A stretch of DNA of 64,000 bases from an uncultured bacterium (GTDB lineage Bacteria > Bacteroidota > Bacteroidia > Bacteroidales > Bacteroidaceae), in assembly GCA_905214795.1 (NCBI GenBank), contig CAJMNM010000014.1, positions 1 through 64,000 of the forward strand. The letters are read 5' to 3'. The translations under genes were made by a program, and so were the position numbers. Every line of letters begins with the position of its first letter. Within the stretch, counting starts at the first letter, position 1. Below are positions 33,331 through 41,847 of the stretch, one piece after another. The notes under the pieces were generated by a model that saw nothing but the letters and a program-made list of their open reading frames with translations, was not told where the DNA came from and did not search any database.

Positions 33331-35721
33331 CTACAGTTCTATTTGTATGCGTGCGTTAATCAGTCTTCCGGTCAGATAGTTCGGTACGGCATATTGTTGG
33401 TTGGTTACGTCCGTAACCCAGTAATACGAGCTGACGTTGCTGATGTCGAACAGATTGAAACAGTCTATGCCCAGCCAGATGTTTTTGAAGTAACGCAATA
33501 CACGTCTGTGATTGTGCCCGTCCTCGTTGTTGAGCAGCCGGTAGCTCATTCCGATGTCTACACGTTTGTAAGCCGGTGCGCGGAACACCTGTTCTTCCAG
33601 TCCGGTGTGTGGCGGACCGAAAGGCAGTCCGTCGGCCACACACGCTTTAAGGGTCATCTTCCATTTTGTTGACCCTGGGAAAAAGTCGCTGAAGAAGAAG
33701 TTCAGATTATATCTTTGATCAGTAGGCTGCGGAAACCATTTGCCGTCAATCTGCTGCCGGGCTTTCATCAGGCTGAAGCTGATCCATGAGTCTGTACCTT
33801 CTACAAACTCGCCAAAAAGCTTCAGATCTATACCGGTGGTATATCCGCTTGCGATGTTACCGCCGTAATATACAATCTTCAGGTTGTCCACGTTATACGG
33901 AATCAGGTTGCTCAATCCTTTATAATACACTTCGGCGGTCAGTTTGAACGGACGGTCCATCAGTTTGAAACTGTAGTCGCCGCCCAACAACACTTGTATG
34001 GAACGTGGCGAACGGATGTTCCTGTTCAGTACCACCTGTGTAGACCCTCCGGTTGTCACCGTGTCGCGCAGTTCTTTGTAGAACGGAGCCTGATAGTAAA
34101 TACCTGTTGCGGCCCGGAAAGTAAACGCTTCGTTAAACGACGGAATAAAACCTACCGAAACACGCGGACTGAACAACCATTCCTTGTTCCAGCTCCAGAA
34201 ACTCAGTCGGGCACCATAATTCAGCGAGAATATACCGGCCTTGGTCTCCATGCGCCATGTGTCCTGGGCGAACAGTTCCATGCGGTTGCTGCTGATTTTG
34301 TTGTGTGAACGCAGATTGTATATCAGGTCCAGACGGTTGCCCGTATGAGGAATAGAATAGCCGGCCGAGTCGCGCATTTCCCATTCGCGTGCCGATTCTT
34401 CTATCACTTCGTTCTTCCAGGTCAGACCGCTCAAAATGTGATGCCCTGTCGGTTTGTGTTCAAAGGTCAGTTTCAGACTTTTCATGTTGGCGTCCAGAAA
34501 GTTTCTGGTGTGTTCCATATACGTTCCCACGCCCAGCTGTTCTGTAGTGTTTGTTTCGTCTAGCCAGTATTGTCCCTGAATGTCATACGTCTGTCGCTCT
34601 TTGCTGAGAAAAGCCGCTCCTGTGAGCGTCATTGTCGTCTTTTCGTTGAACGCGTGTTTTAGGCTCAGTGTTCCGAACAACGTACGGAAAAGGTCCTTCT
34701 CCGAGCCGTCGAAATAAACCTTGAAAGATTTGACATCGTTCATTGTACCGAAGTTGGTCTGTCGGTCAGCCGGTATGAAATCATACTTGTTTTGTGCGAC
34801 ATTGCCTATGAAGTCCACTGTCCATCCCGGTGCGGGCTGCCAGCTCATATAAGTCTGGTAGTCAATGAAACGGGGACTGTATTCTCCCTTGGTTTCCAAA
34901 GAGCCCAGCATGTACTGGTTGGTTTTGTAGCGCAGGCCATGTGCCATGCTGAACCGTTTGCGTCCCATACCGGCATACAGACTGCCGCCCAGCAGGCTTG
35001 CCGATGCCGACAGCTCATAACCTTTCGGCTTCCGGTAAGTTATATCCAGTGCCGACGACATTTTGTCACCGTATTTGGCCTCGAATCCGCCTGCCGAGAA
35101 GTTTACGCTTTCCACCATGTCGCTGTTTATCATGCTCAGACCCTCCTGCTGTCCGGAGTTTATCAGCATGGGGCGGTATGTCTCCACACCGTTAAGATAC
35201 ACACTGTTTTCGTCATAGCTTCCGCCTCTGACGTTATATTGTGAACTCAGTTCGTTGTGTGTGCTGACACCTGCCTGCGTCGCGACAAGTTCTTCTACGG
35301 CATTGCCCGTGGTAGAGGGAAGTCTTTTCAGATTTTCTACATTAATCTGCTGGGTGGTATTCATCTGACGCCGGGTTTCCTTTACCGTCACTTCGCCCAG
35401 ATTGAGTGTCTGCGCGCGCAGAACGACACTCAGACGCAAGTCGCCGCTTGGCGAGCGCAACACCTTTTCTTTACTTTCATATCCCAGCATGCTGAACACG
35501 ATGGTCACAGAATCGGCTGCATTGAACTCAAGGGTGTATTTACCGTCCATGTCGGTTGTGGTGCCGACTCCTTGTTCCTTTGCTCTTACTATGGCAAACA
35601 AAACAGGGTTCTGTTCGTCGTCTGTCACTTTGCCGGAGAGTTTTACCTTGTTCTGTCCGCACAGGTCTACGCTAAGCAGCCATATCATCGTCAGACAGAG
35701 TATATATCTTATAAAATACAT
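33331..35721 (-). CDS. TonB-dependent receptor with N-terminal CarboxypepD_reg-like domain
   Basis: A 796-residue outer-membrane receptor. Signal peptide MYFIRYILCLTMIWLLSVDLCGQ; a carboxypeptidase-regulatory-like beta-sandwich about 25-110 (KLSGKVTDDEQNPVLFAIVR, GTTTDMDGKYTLEF); plug about 120-225 (NAVEELVATQAGVSTHNELS, QYNVRGGSYDENSVYLNGVE); then a barrel ending RLINARIQIEL. No SusD partner is adjacent, so this is not a standard SusCD pair; a GH43 gene follows. The in-frame ATG at 35862 is upstream of the promoter element and gives no signal peptide at the N-terminus, so 35721 is chosen. Confidence 0.88.
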   Translation of the reverse strand: MYFIRYILCLTMIWLLSVDLCGQNKVKLSGKVTDDEQNPVLFAIVRAKEQGVGTTTDMDGKYTLEFNAADSVTIVFSMLGYESKEKVLRSPSGDLRLSVVLRAQTLNLGEVTVKETRRQMNTTQQINVENLKRLPSTTGNAVEELVATQAGVSTHNELSSQYNVRGGSYDENSVYLNGVETYRPMLINSGQQEGLSMINSDMVESVNFSAGGFEAKYGDKMSSALDITYRKPKGYELSASASLLGGSLYAGMGRKRFSMAHGLRYKTNQYMLGSLETKGEYSPRFIDYQTYMSWQPAPGWTVDFIGNVAQNKYDFIPADRQTNFGTMNDVKSFKVYFDGSEKDLFRTLFGTLSLKHAFNEKTTMTLTGAAFLSKERQTYDIQGQYWLDETNTTEQLGVGTYMEHTRNFLDANMKSLKLTFEHKPTGHHILSGLTWKNEVIEESAREWEMRDSAGYSIPHTGNRLDLIYNLRSHNKISSNRMELFAQDTWRMETKAGIFSLNYGARLSFWSWNKEWLFSPRVSVGFIPSFNEAFTFRAATGIYYQAPFYKELRDTVTTGGSTQVVLNRNIRSPRSIQVLLGGDYSFKLMDRPFKLTAEVYYKGLSNLIPYNVDNLKIVYYGGNIASGYTTGIDLKLFGEFVEGTDSWISFSLMKARQQIDGKWFPQPTDQRYNLNFFFSDFFPGSTKWKMTLKACVADGLPFGPPHTGLEEQVFRAPAYKRVDIGMSYRLLNNEDGHNHRRVLRYFKNIWLGIDCFNLFDISNVSSYYWVTDVTNQQYAVPNYLTGRLINARIQIEL

Positions 35722-35752
35722 TCTGAATAGATTGTTACTTTGACTTATAACG

Positions 35753-35760
35753 CAAAGATA
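35753..35760 (-). promoter_or_regulatory. Promoter -7 element of the TonB receptor/GH43 unit
   Basis: TATCTTTG on the minus strand, full match to TAnnTTTG, 32 bases before the receptor ATG at 35721. Confidence 0.65.
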
Positions 35761-35846
35761 AGCTTTTTTTGTACGTCTGCGTCGATTTATTTTTTCAAAC
35801 TGTCGATTCATGGCCTGGTTTAGTGTCGCTTTTGGGATAAAAAATG

Positions 35847-35854
35847 TATATTTG
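35847..35854 (+). promoter_or_regulatory. Promoter -7 element of the nitroreductase operon
   Basis: TATATTTG, full match to TAnnTTTG, 33 bases before the nitroreductase ATG. Confidence 0.65.
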
Positions 35855-35886
35855 CAAGTCAAGAATCAAACATAAGATAAACAGTT

Positions 35887-36429
35887 ATGGAACAATTCAG
35901 CGAATTGATAAAGATACGCCGCAGTATGCGGAAATTTACGGAAGAGGAATTGACTCAGGACGAGGTGGTGACACTGTTGCGTGCCGCTTTGATGGCTCCT
36001 TCGTCAAAAGGTTTCCGGCCATGGGAGTTTGTCGTGGTAGACGACAGACAATTGCTCGGTCAGTTATCAGCCTGCAAGGACAAGGGGGCCGAACTGATAG
36101 CCGGAGCTCCCCTTGCGGTCGTGGTACTGGCCGATCCTACGATAAGCGATGTATGGATTGAAGATGCATCGGTGGCTACTACCATGATGCTGCTTCAGGC
36201 CGAAGATCTTGGACTGGGCGCATGCTGGGTGCAGATTCGTAATCGTTCTATGGCCGACGGCAAGCCGGCCGAGGAGATGGTGCGTACCATGCTTCATATT
36301 CCCGAACATCTGCGTGTGCTTTCCATTGTAGCTGTTGGTCACAAGGGAATGGAACGCAAGCCGTTCAACGAGGAACGCCTGCAGTGGGAAAAAGTCCATA
36401 TCAACACTTTTGACGGTCAGCAGGCATGA
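35887..36429 (+). CDS. Nitroreductase-family flavoprotein
   Basis: A 180-residue cytoplasmic FMN-dependent oxidoreductase. Family features: LIKIRRSMRKFTEEELTQDE at the N-terminus (FMN phosphate-binding RxSxR), LRAALMAPSSKGFRPWEFVV, an AGAPLAVVVLAD strand, LLQAEDLGLGACWVQI and a C-terminal LSIVAVGHKG. Small Bacteroidales members of this size are annotated as NAD(P)H-dependent nitroreductases; the physiological substrate is unknown. First gene of a tightly packed operon; its stop overlaps the next start by ATGA. Confidence 0.9.
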   Translation: MEQFSELIKIRRSMRKFTEEELTQDEVVTLLRAALMAPSSKGFRPWEFVVVDDRQLLGQLSACKDKGAELIAGAPLAVVVLADPTISDVWIEDASVATTMMLLQAEDLGLGACWVQIRNRSMADGKPAEEMVRTMLHIPEHLRVLSIVAVGHKGMERKPFNEERLQWEKVHINTFDGQQA

Positions 36430-37214
36430 GAATTGTTTTTGTGGGGGCAGGTAATCTGGCCACAAGATTGAGTCTGGCTTTGCGGACTGCCGGTCATGAC
36501 ATCATACAGGTTTACAGCCGCACAATGGCTTCGGCCGAGACTTTGGCTGCCCGACTTGGCTGTAAGGCCACCTGTTCAGCGGATGAGATAGACCGCGAAG
36601 CAGAGGTTTATATCTTTTCAGTAAAGGACAATGTATTGGAAACGCTGGCCGCACAGATTGTTCCCGGCCGTGAACAGGCGCTTTTCCTGCATACGGCCGG
36701 CAGTATGCCGCTCGATGTGTTCAAGCCTTGGGCCACCCGCTATGGTGTGTGTTACCCGATGCAGACGTTTTCTAAAAGCCGCGAAGTGGATTTCAGCGAG
36801 ATACCGGTCTTTATCGAAGCTTCCGGTGCCGTCGAACTGGCACAGATTGAGCGGCTTGCCGCTTCTGTCTCCGGAAATGTGCGCGAGCTTGATACCTCCC
36901 GCCGGCGTTATTTGCACTTGGCCGCGGTGTTTGCCTGCAATTTTGCCAATCACTGTTACGCTTTGGCCGAAGAAATTCTGGCCCGTCACGACATACCTTT
37001 CGACGTCATGTTGCCTCTGGTGAAAGAAACGGCCCGTAAGGTAGAACAGCTGTCTCCCCGTGAGGCTCAGACCGGCCCGGCCGTGCGTTATGACGAGAAT
37101 GTTATCAACCGCCAGGCTGCCATGCTGGCCGATGAGCCGGAGTGGAAGAATATTTATGAATCCATGAGTCGCAGCATTCACAGGCTGGCGCTCGAAAAAC
37201 CGGACAAACCATGA
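36426..37214 (+). CDS. DUF2520/Rossmann-like NADP-binding protein
   Basis: A 262-residue protein with an N-terminal Rossmann fold ([20 protein letters not shown], the GxGxxA dinucleotide motif) and a C-terminal helical DUF2520 domain ([33 protein letters not shown]). It resembles short-chain ProC/F420-type oxidoreductases. The substrate is not known. It overlaps both neighbours by four bases (ATGA), which shows translational coupling in the operon. Confidence 0.88.
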   Translation: MRIVFVGAGNLATRLSLALRTAGHDIIQVYSRTMASAETLAARLGCKATCSADEIDREAEVYIFSVKDNVLETLAAQIVPGREQALFLHTAGSMPLDVFKPWATRYGVCYPMQTFSKSREVDFSEIPVFIEASGAVELAQIERLAASVSGNVRELDTSRRRYLHLAAVFACNFANHCYALAEEILARHDIPFDVMLPLVKETARKVEQLSPREAQTGPAVRYDENVINRQAAMLADEPEWKNIYESMSRSIHRLALEKPDKP

Positions 37215-37729
37215 TTAATTACGATTTAAAGAAAATAAAAGCCGTAGTCTTTGACGTAGACGGCGTACTGAGTGCCGAAACCATTAATCTGCATCCCGAC
37301 GGCGGTCCGATGCGTACGGTCAATATCAAGGACGGTTATGCCATTCAGCTTGCTGTTAAGATGGGGTTGCACGTCGCAATCATTACCGGCGGGCGTTCCG
37401 AGGCGGTTCAGAAGCGTTATGAGGGGTTGGGCATGACCGACATATACATGGGTTGTTCTGTGAAGATAAAAACCTACGAAAGCTTTCTCAGCCGTTACGG
37501 ACTGAAAGACGAAGAAGTGCTGTATATGGGCGACGACATCCCCGATTATGAGGTGATGCGCCGTTGCGGTTGCCCGTGCTGTCCGTCCGATGCCGCACCC
37601 GAAATCAAGGATATCTCTGTTTACGTGTCACACCGTAACGGCGGATATGGTTGCGGGCGCGACGTGCTGGAGCAAGTTCTTAAGGCGCAGCACAAATGGT
37701 TAAAGGACGAGAAAGCCTTTGGCTGGTAA
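37211..37729 (+). CDS. KdsC-like HAD phosphatase (3-deoxy-D-manno-octulosonate-8-phosphate phosphatase family)
   Basis: A 172-residue C0-type HAD hydrolase without cap domain. Motif I is VFDVDGVLS (nucleophile and acid Asp), motif II is IITGGRS, motif III includes the lysine of VKIKTYE, motif IV is [12 protein letters not shown]. KdsC releases phosphate from Kdo-8-phosphate in lipopolysaccharide core synthesis, and the family tetramerises. Length and motif set fit KdsC well, but HAD substrate calls are always less certain than the fold. Confidence 0.85.
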   Translation: MINYDLKKIKAVVFDVDGVLSAETINLHPDGGPMRTVNIKDGYAIQLAVKMGLHVAIITGGRSEAVQKRYEGLGMTDIYMGCSVKIKTYESFLSRYGLKDEEVLYMGDDIPDYEVMRRCGCPCCPSDAAPEIKDISVYVSHRNGGYGCGRDVLEQVLKAQHKWLKDEKAFGW

Positions 37730-37778
37730 AATCCGTTAGTAGGAAAAAGAAGAAACAGTAGGATAAAGAAGATTTGTC

Positions 37779-38360
37779 ATGTTGGAAAATCTGAAAAAAT
37801 ATAAAGTGATTCTTGCCAGCAACTCACCACGTCGTAAGGAACTGCTGGCAGGATTGGACATTCCCTATGAGGTGAAAGTCATTCCGGGTATAGAAGAAAC
37901 CTATCCCGATACATTGAAGGGTGACGAGATACCGCAATATCTGTCCCGCAAAAAGGCTGAGGCTTATCGTGACCGGATGGCCGGCGACGAACTGATTATT
38001 ACTGCCGATACCATTGTGTGGCTCGATGACAAAGTACTCGGAAAACCAGCCGATGAGGCCGAGGCTTGCGCCATGTTGCGTATGCTTTCCGGTCGGACTC
38101 ATGCCGTGCTGACCGGTGTGACCGTAATGACAAAGGAACGCCATGTGACATTTGCCGTAGAAAGTAAGGTCACTTTTGATGAACTCAGTGAAGAGGAAAT
38201 CAGCTATTATGTGTCCCATTATCATCCCACCGACAAGGCCGGTGCTTACGGTATTCAGGAATGGATTGGCTATGTCGGTGTACGCGGTCTCGAAGGGTCA
38301 TATTTCAATGTGATGGGACTCCCTGTGCAGCGTTTGTATAATGAATTAAAACAGTTTTAA
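37779..38360 (+). CDS. maf: Maf-family nucleoside triphosphate pyrophosphatase
   Basis: A 193-residue cytoplasmic pyrophosphatase that hydrolyses dTTP, UTP or modified nucleotides to monophosphates. The N-terminal signature is ILASNSPRRKELLAGL, followed by the catalytic ITADTIVWLDDKVLGKP and DKAGAYGIQEWIG. The arrangement fits the YhdE-type dTTP/UTP subfamily. It is 49 bases after the KdsC-like gene and five bases before a lipoprotein gene. Confidence 0.93.
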   Translation: MLENLKKYKVILASNSPRRKELLAGLDIPYEVKVIPGIEETYPDTLKGDEIPQYLSRKKAEAYRDRMAGDELIITADTIVWLDDKVLGKPADEAEACAMLRMLSGRTHAVLTGVTVMTKERHVTFAVESKVTFDELSEEEISYYVSHYHPTDKAGAYGIQEWIGYVGVRGLEGSYFNVMGLPVQRLYNELKQF

Positions 38361-38365
38361 ACGTT

Positions 38366-38884
38366 ATGAAAAACTTATTTAAAATAAAATCCGTTTGTCT
38401 GACAGTATGTATGCTGGCAGCCGCTTCCTTTTTCACATCATGCGATGACGAGAAACATCCCACGGTATTGCCGGCTTTTGCCGGTTTTCGTCTGACACCC
38501 TCTACATGGACGGCGGGCGATTCTGTGACCGTTACTGCCGTGCAGAGCAAGTTGGGTAATCTGATTTATAAGGCCGAGTACCGCTGGTCTGTTTCTGTGG
38601 CCGGCGCCGATACCACATTCAGTAAAACCGTTCAGGTGGTTTATGATAATGACAAATCCGACCCGTCTTTCGGATTCCGCATACCGGCGGATGTTTCAGG
38701 CTATGCTTCCATCAGTTTCAGCGCGGATTATGACTATTCCTCAGCCACCGCGCCGACCGAAGTGCCCGGTCCGGTAAACGGTACGGGAGGGCTGGTTGGT
38801 AACTTTAGCGGTTTTACAAGCAGTGCTCTGTTTGGAAAGTGTTCCGGAAGCGCTTCTACTACAATTAAGGCTGCCGGAGAATAA
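38366..38884 (+). CDS. Predicted surface lipoprotein of unknown function
   Basis: A 172-residue protein with a lipoprotein signal (LAAASFFTSC, lipid Cys26) followed by DDEKHP, an acidic stretch like the surface lipoprotein export signal of Bacteroidetes. The body is Ser, Thr, Gly and Val-rich with beta-sandwich-like spacing (FRLTPSTWTAGDSVTVTAVQ, FGFRIPADVSGYASISFSAD) and a C-terminal serine and glycine-rich segment. I recognise no family. It belongs to the operon by spacing. Confidence 0.7.
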   Translation: MKNLFKIKSVCLTVCMLAAASFFTSCDDEKHPTVLPAFAGFRLTPSTWTAGDSVTVTAVQSKLGNLIYKAEYRWSVSVAGADTTFSKTVQVVYDNDKSDPSFGFRIPADVSGYASISFSADYDYSSATAPTEVPGPVNGTGGLVGNFSGFTSSALFGKCSGSASTTIKAAGE

Positions 38885-38950
38885 AGTCAGATTGATTGGT
38901 TAACGGGGTGGTGCGCCGTTTATTCTGACGTGCCGCTTTTATAACACGAT

Positions 38951-39433
38951 ATGAAGAAAATTCTGTTTGTTTGTTTAGGAAATATATGCCGTTCAAGTGC
39001 GGCTGAGGAAATCATGAGGCATTATGTGCGGGAAGCCGGTCTGGAACGTGAATTCAATTTAGACTCTGCCGGTCTGATTGATTATCACCAGGGGGAGCCG
39101 GCCGACTCGCGCATGCGTGCCCATGCCGCCCGCAGAGGGTATCACATAACCCATCTGTCGCGTCCCGTCAGGTATGACGATTTCTTCAATTTCGATTTGA
39201 TTGTAGGAATGGACGACCGCAACATCGATCGTCTGAAAGAACTTGCGCCGGGTATAGACGAAGAGCGCAAGATTGTGCGTATGGCAGACTATTGCCGCCA
39301 GAAGGTGGTTGACTACGTGCCCGACCCCTATTATGGTGGAGCATCCGGTTTTGAGAATGTGTTGGATATTCTTGAAGACGCATGTGCCGGACTGCTTGAG
39401 GCTGTCCGGCACGATGAGGTTCGGTCTGAATGA
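38951..39433 (+). CDS. Low-molecular-weight protein tyrosine phosphatase
   Basis: A 160-residue phosphatase with the P-loop CLGNICRSS at residues 8-16 (nucleophile Cys8, Arg14) and the general-acid aspartate in VPDPYYGG near residue 124. Such enzymes dephosphorylate tyrosine kinases of the Wzc type or act more broadly; no capsule genes are nearby. Last gene of the operon. It converges on the serine dehydratase gene with a 20-base gap and no obvious terminator. Confidence 0.92.
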   Translation: MKKILFVCLGNICRSSAAEEIMRHYVREAGLEREFNLDSAGLIDYHQGEPADSRMRAHAARRGYHITHLSRPVRYDDFFNFDLIVGMDDRNIDRLKELAPGIDEERKIVRMADYCRQKVVDYVPDPYYGGASGFENVLDILEDACAGLLEAVRHDEVRSE

Positions 39434-39453
39434 ATCTGGCGTCTGCACGGGTA

Positions 39454-40677
39454 TTATTTGCCGTGCATCGTGTCCCACATTCTTTTATAGTTCTCGGCCA
39501 GGCCGCCTTCGCCCGTTTCCTTATAAAGCGAAGGCAGGTCGTGGCCGGTTTTTTTCATCACATCTATTACTTTGTCAAACGAAACCTGATGTACGCCGTC
39601 TGTTAGCATGGCGTATGAATTGGCATCCATGGCGCGGGCAGCAGCATAAGCGTTACGTTCTATGCACGGAATCTGAACCAGTCCGCACACCGGGTCACAG
39701 GTCAGGCCCAGGTGATGCTCCAGTCCCATTTCTGCCGCATATTCTATTTGTGCCGGAGTACCGCCGAAAAGCTGCGAGGCCGCCGCTGCCGCCATGGCAC
39801 AGGCCACGCCTATTTCGCCCTGGCAGCCTACTTCTGCTCCCGATATAGAGGCATTGGTCTTTACGATATTGCCAAACAGTCCGGCCGTGGCAAGTGCCCG
39901 TCCTATGCGTTCGTCGCTGATGTGACGCGAAGTGTATAAATGATAGAGCACGGCCGGCAACACGCCGCACGAGCCGCAGGTAGGAGCCGTGACTATTTTT
40001 CCGCCTGCTGCATTTTCTTCGCTCACAGCCAATGCATAGGCAAAAATCAGCCCGCGGGTTCGCATGGAATGCTGGTAACCTTCGGCACGCACGTAATAAG
40101 AAGATGCTTTGCGGCGCAGACAGAGCGGGCCCGGCAGCACGCCTTCGTGTTCCAACCCGTTTTGTACAGCCTGTTTCATTGTGTTCCACACCTCCGCAAT
40201 GAAATCCCATATCTCATACCCTTCACATTCTTCCACAAACTCCCAATAGCTTTTGCCGGTAGACATGCACCACGACAGAATGTCCGTGGCCGAGTTCAGC
40301 GGATAGACATCTTTTGATTCTATCGGCGCGCCATTTTCTTCTGCCAGAGCGCCGCCGCCGATGCTGAACACCGTCCATTCGCCCGAACAGGCGCCGGTCG
40401 TGTCAAAAGCCTTGAACTTCATGCCGTTGGGATGGAATGGAAGGAATATCTTGGGTTCCCAAATTAAGGTCGTGCGCGACTCGTCTAGAATATGAAAGAT
40501 GGCTTTGTCGGTCATGTGTCCCACTCCCGTAGCGGCCAGACTGCCGTATAGCGTCACTTCGAAACGTGCAGCCTCGGGATGTTTCTCCTTAAAAATGATG
40601 GCAGCCTTGCGTGGTCCCATGGTGTGGCTGCTCGAAGGTCCGTAGCCAATGCGGTATATTTCTTTGATGCTGAGCAT
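39454..40677 (-). CDS. sdaA: L-serine dehydratase (L-serine ammonia-lyase), iron-sulfur type
   Basis: A 407-residue single-chain enzyme that deaminates L-serine to pyruvate. The N-terminal beta domain has YRIGYGPSSSHTMGP; the C-terminal alpha domain carries the cysteines of the [4Fe-4S] cluster in APTCGSCGVLPAVLYH and LTCDPVCGLVQIPC. Length is slightly below fused enzymes such as E. coli SdaA (about 454 residues) but both domains are present. Transcribed alone, converging on the phosphatase gene. Confidence 0.93.
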   Translation of the reverse strand: MLSIKEIYRIGYGPSSSHTMGPRKAAIIFKEKHPEAARFEVTLYGSLAATGVGHMTDKAIFHILDESRTTLIWEPKIFLPFHPNGMKFKAFDTTGACSGEWTVFSIGGGALAEENGAPIESKDVYPLNSATDILSWCMSTGKSYWEFVEECEGYEIWDFIAEVWNTMKQAVQNGLEHEGVLPGPLCLRRKASSYYVRAEGYQHSMRTRGLIFAYALAVSEENAAGGKIVTAPTCGSCGVLPAVLYHLYTSRHISDERIGRALATAGLFGNIVKTNASISGAEVGCQGEIGVACAMAAAAASQLFGGTPAQIEYAAEMGLEHHLGLTCDPVCGLVQIPCIERNAYAAARAMDANSYAMLTDGVHQVSFDKVIDVMKKTGHDLPSLYKETGEGGLAENYKRMWDTMHGK

Positions 40678-40753
40678 AATTGGGTTTTTAATAAGTTTAT
40701 TAAGTATGGAATGTATTCCGGCAGTAAATATTTACCGGGTATCACGGTTGTTT

Positions 40754-41317
40754 TTATTCTTCTTTTTTCAGACTTCTTTTAACTACAGCCGGATTGCCTG
40801 CAGCGAGTGAGTCGTCGGGAATATCCTTTTTAACCACGCTGCCGGCCGCAATAACGCAGCGGTCACCGATGGTTACGCCTGGGCAGACCACAACGCCACC
40901 GCCCAGCCAGCAGTCGTCCCCCACGTGGATGGGATAAGCCGTTTCGATGTTTTTGCGTCGTTCAATGTAGTCCATCGGGTGATGTGGTGTGTAAAACTGA
41001 CAGTTAGGTCCCACGCGGGTATTCTTGCCGATATGGATATATCCGCCGTCTAGCATCGTACAGTTATAGTTCAGAAACGAATTTTCTTCCATAATGACCC
41101 CCGTACCATGATCGCAGTGGAAGGGAGGGCAGATGGATGCGCTGGCCGGAAAGTCTGGAATCAGTTCTTCTATGATTTCGCGGTAATTATCGTCGTATAT
41201 GCACAACGTATTAAGTTTTATACACAGTTTTTTTGCCCGTTTCAAGCTAGCCTGCACTTCGGGGTCATCAACATCATAAAGCTCTTCGCTGCGCATTTTT
41301 TCAATTTCACTTTTCAT
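40754..41317 (-). CDS. Sugar O-acetyltransferase (maltose/galactoside acetyltransferase family)
   Basis: A 187-residue left-handed beta-helix acetyltransferase using acetyl-CoA. The N-terminal helical part contains MRSEELYDVDDPEVQ; the hexapeptide repeats include GVIMEENSFLNYNCTMLDGG, VGPNCQFYTPHHPMDY with the catalytic His, then GDDCWLGGGVVVCPGVTIGD and AAGSVVKKDIPDDSLAAGNP. Such enzymes acetylate sugars, probably for detoxification. The in-frame ATG at 41443 overlaps the promoter; with start 41317 the length fits the family. Confidence 0.9.
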   Translation of the reverse strand: MKSEIEKMRSEELYDVDDPEVQASLKRAKKLCIKLNTLCIYDDNYREIIEELIPDFPASASICPPFHCDHGTGVIMEENSFLNYNCTMLDGGYIHIGKNTRVGPNCQFYTPHHPMDYIERRKNIETAYPIHVGDDCWLGGGVVVCPGVTIGDRCVIAAGSVVKKDIPDDSLAAGNPAVVKRSLKKEE

Positions 41318-41440
41318 GATTGTAGATTTTATATCAATTGTTTTTTCTGTTTTCTGTGGCTTTACGCTACAAGTTGCGAGTTTTTTCCTTTTCCGATGTA
41401 TGAAAAGCTTTAATGTAGATAATGGATTTATGCTTATATA

Positions 41441-41448
41441 CAAAGATA
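41441..41448 (-). promoter_or_regulatory. Promoter -7 element for the acetyltransferase
   Basis: TATCTTTG on the minus strand, full match to TAnnTTTG. It implies a leader of roughly 115 bases before the ATG at 41317. The remaining bases to 41650 are AT-rich with nothing else recognised. Confidence 0.6.
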
Positions 41449-41652
41449 CAATAAAATCTTATTAACAGCTTTCACTTCTTTTGAATAAATTTTCGTTTTG
41501 TCAAGTTCTTTTGTTTATTTATAGTTCTGCGTGTTTACAAGGCCGGCAGACTTTGGGTAGTGAATTAAGTTTCTTTTGATTGTGGCTGATGTGGCTTTAA
41601 ATAAGTTTGTATCATTATTCGTATGATATTTTTTTATGCTCGCATTTTAATG

Positions 41653-41814
41653 TTTTTAGATAGGATAGATGCAGTTCGGCAAAAGAAATCAATCAAACTT
41701 GTTTTTTACTCTCACCTTTCGCTATCTTTAAATAAGATTGGAGGCGGCTCGGCATAGTCTAACGTTAAAAACTACGTTTTTCGTTTGTCTTAGCTCTCGC
41801 CTTTCGTTATCTTT
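41653..41814 (+). repeat. Promoter-bearing 86-bp repeat, two copies (one diverged) before the HpaII-like gene
   Basis: The gene-proximal copy (41730-41814, 85 bases) reads GGAGGCGGCTCGGCATAGTC, then AACGTTAAAAACTACG, TTTTTCGTTTGTC and CTCTCGCCTTTCGTTATCTTT. It is the same unit, on the opposite strand, as the tandem array at 48555-48797. The distal copy (about 41653-41729) is strongly diverged (ATGCAGTTCGGC, ACTCTCACCTTTCGCTATCTTT) but keeps both ends. Confidence 0.85.
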
Positions 41815-41815
41815 G
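41784..41815 (+). promoter_or_regulatory. Promoter inside the repeat, reading into the HpaII-like gene
   Basis: TTTG (41784-41787), a 20-base spacer and TATCTTTG (41808-41815): a full match to the Bacteroidetes housekeeping promoter. The ATG of the next gene is 33 bases further on. In the distal copy the last base is A (TATCTTTA), so only the proximal copy has the full motif. Confidence 0.75.
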
Positions 41816-41847
41816 CTGCGGAAAGTTTGGATTAAAAGAAAAAAGAC

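Noticed and set aside
33331..35721. SusC of a polysaccharide utilisation locus
   Set aside because: No SusD-like gene adjoins it; only a GH43 gene follows.
39454..40677. Truncated serine dehydratase
   Set aside because: It is shorter than E. coli SdaA but both the beta domain and the cysteine-bearing alpha domain are complete.
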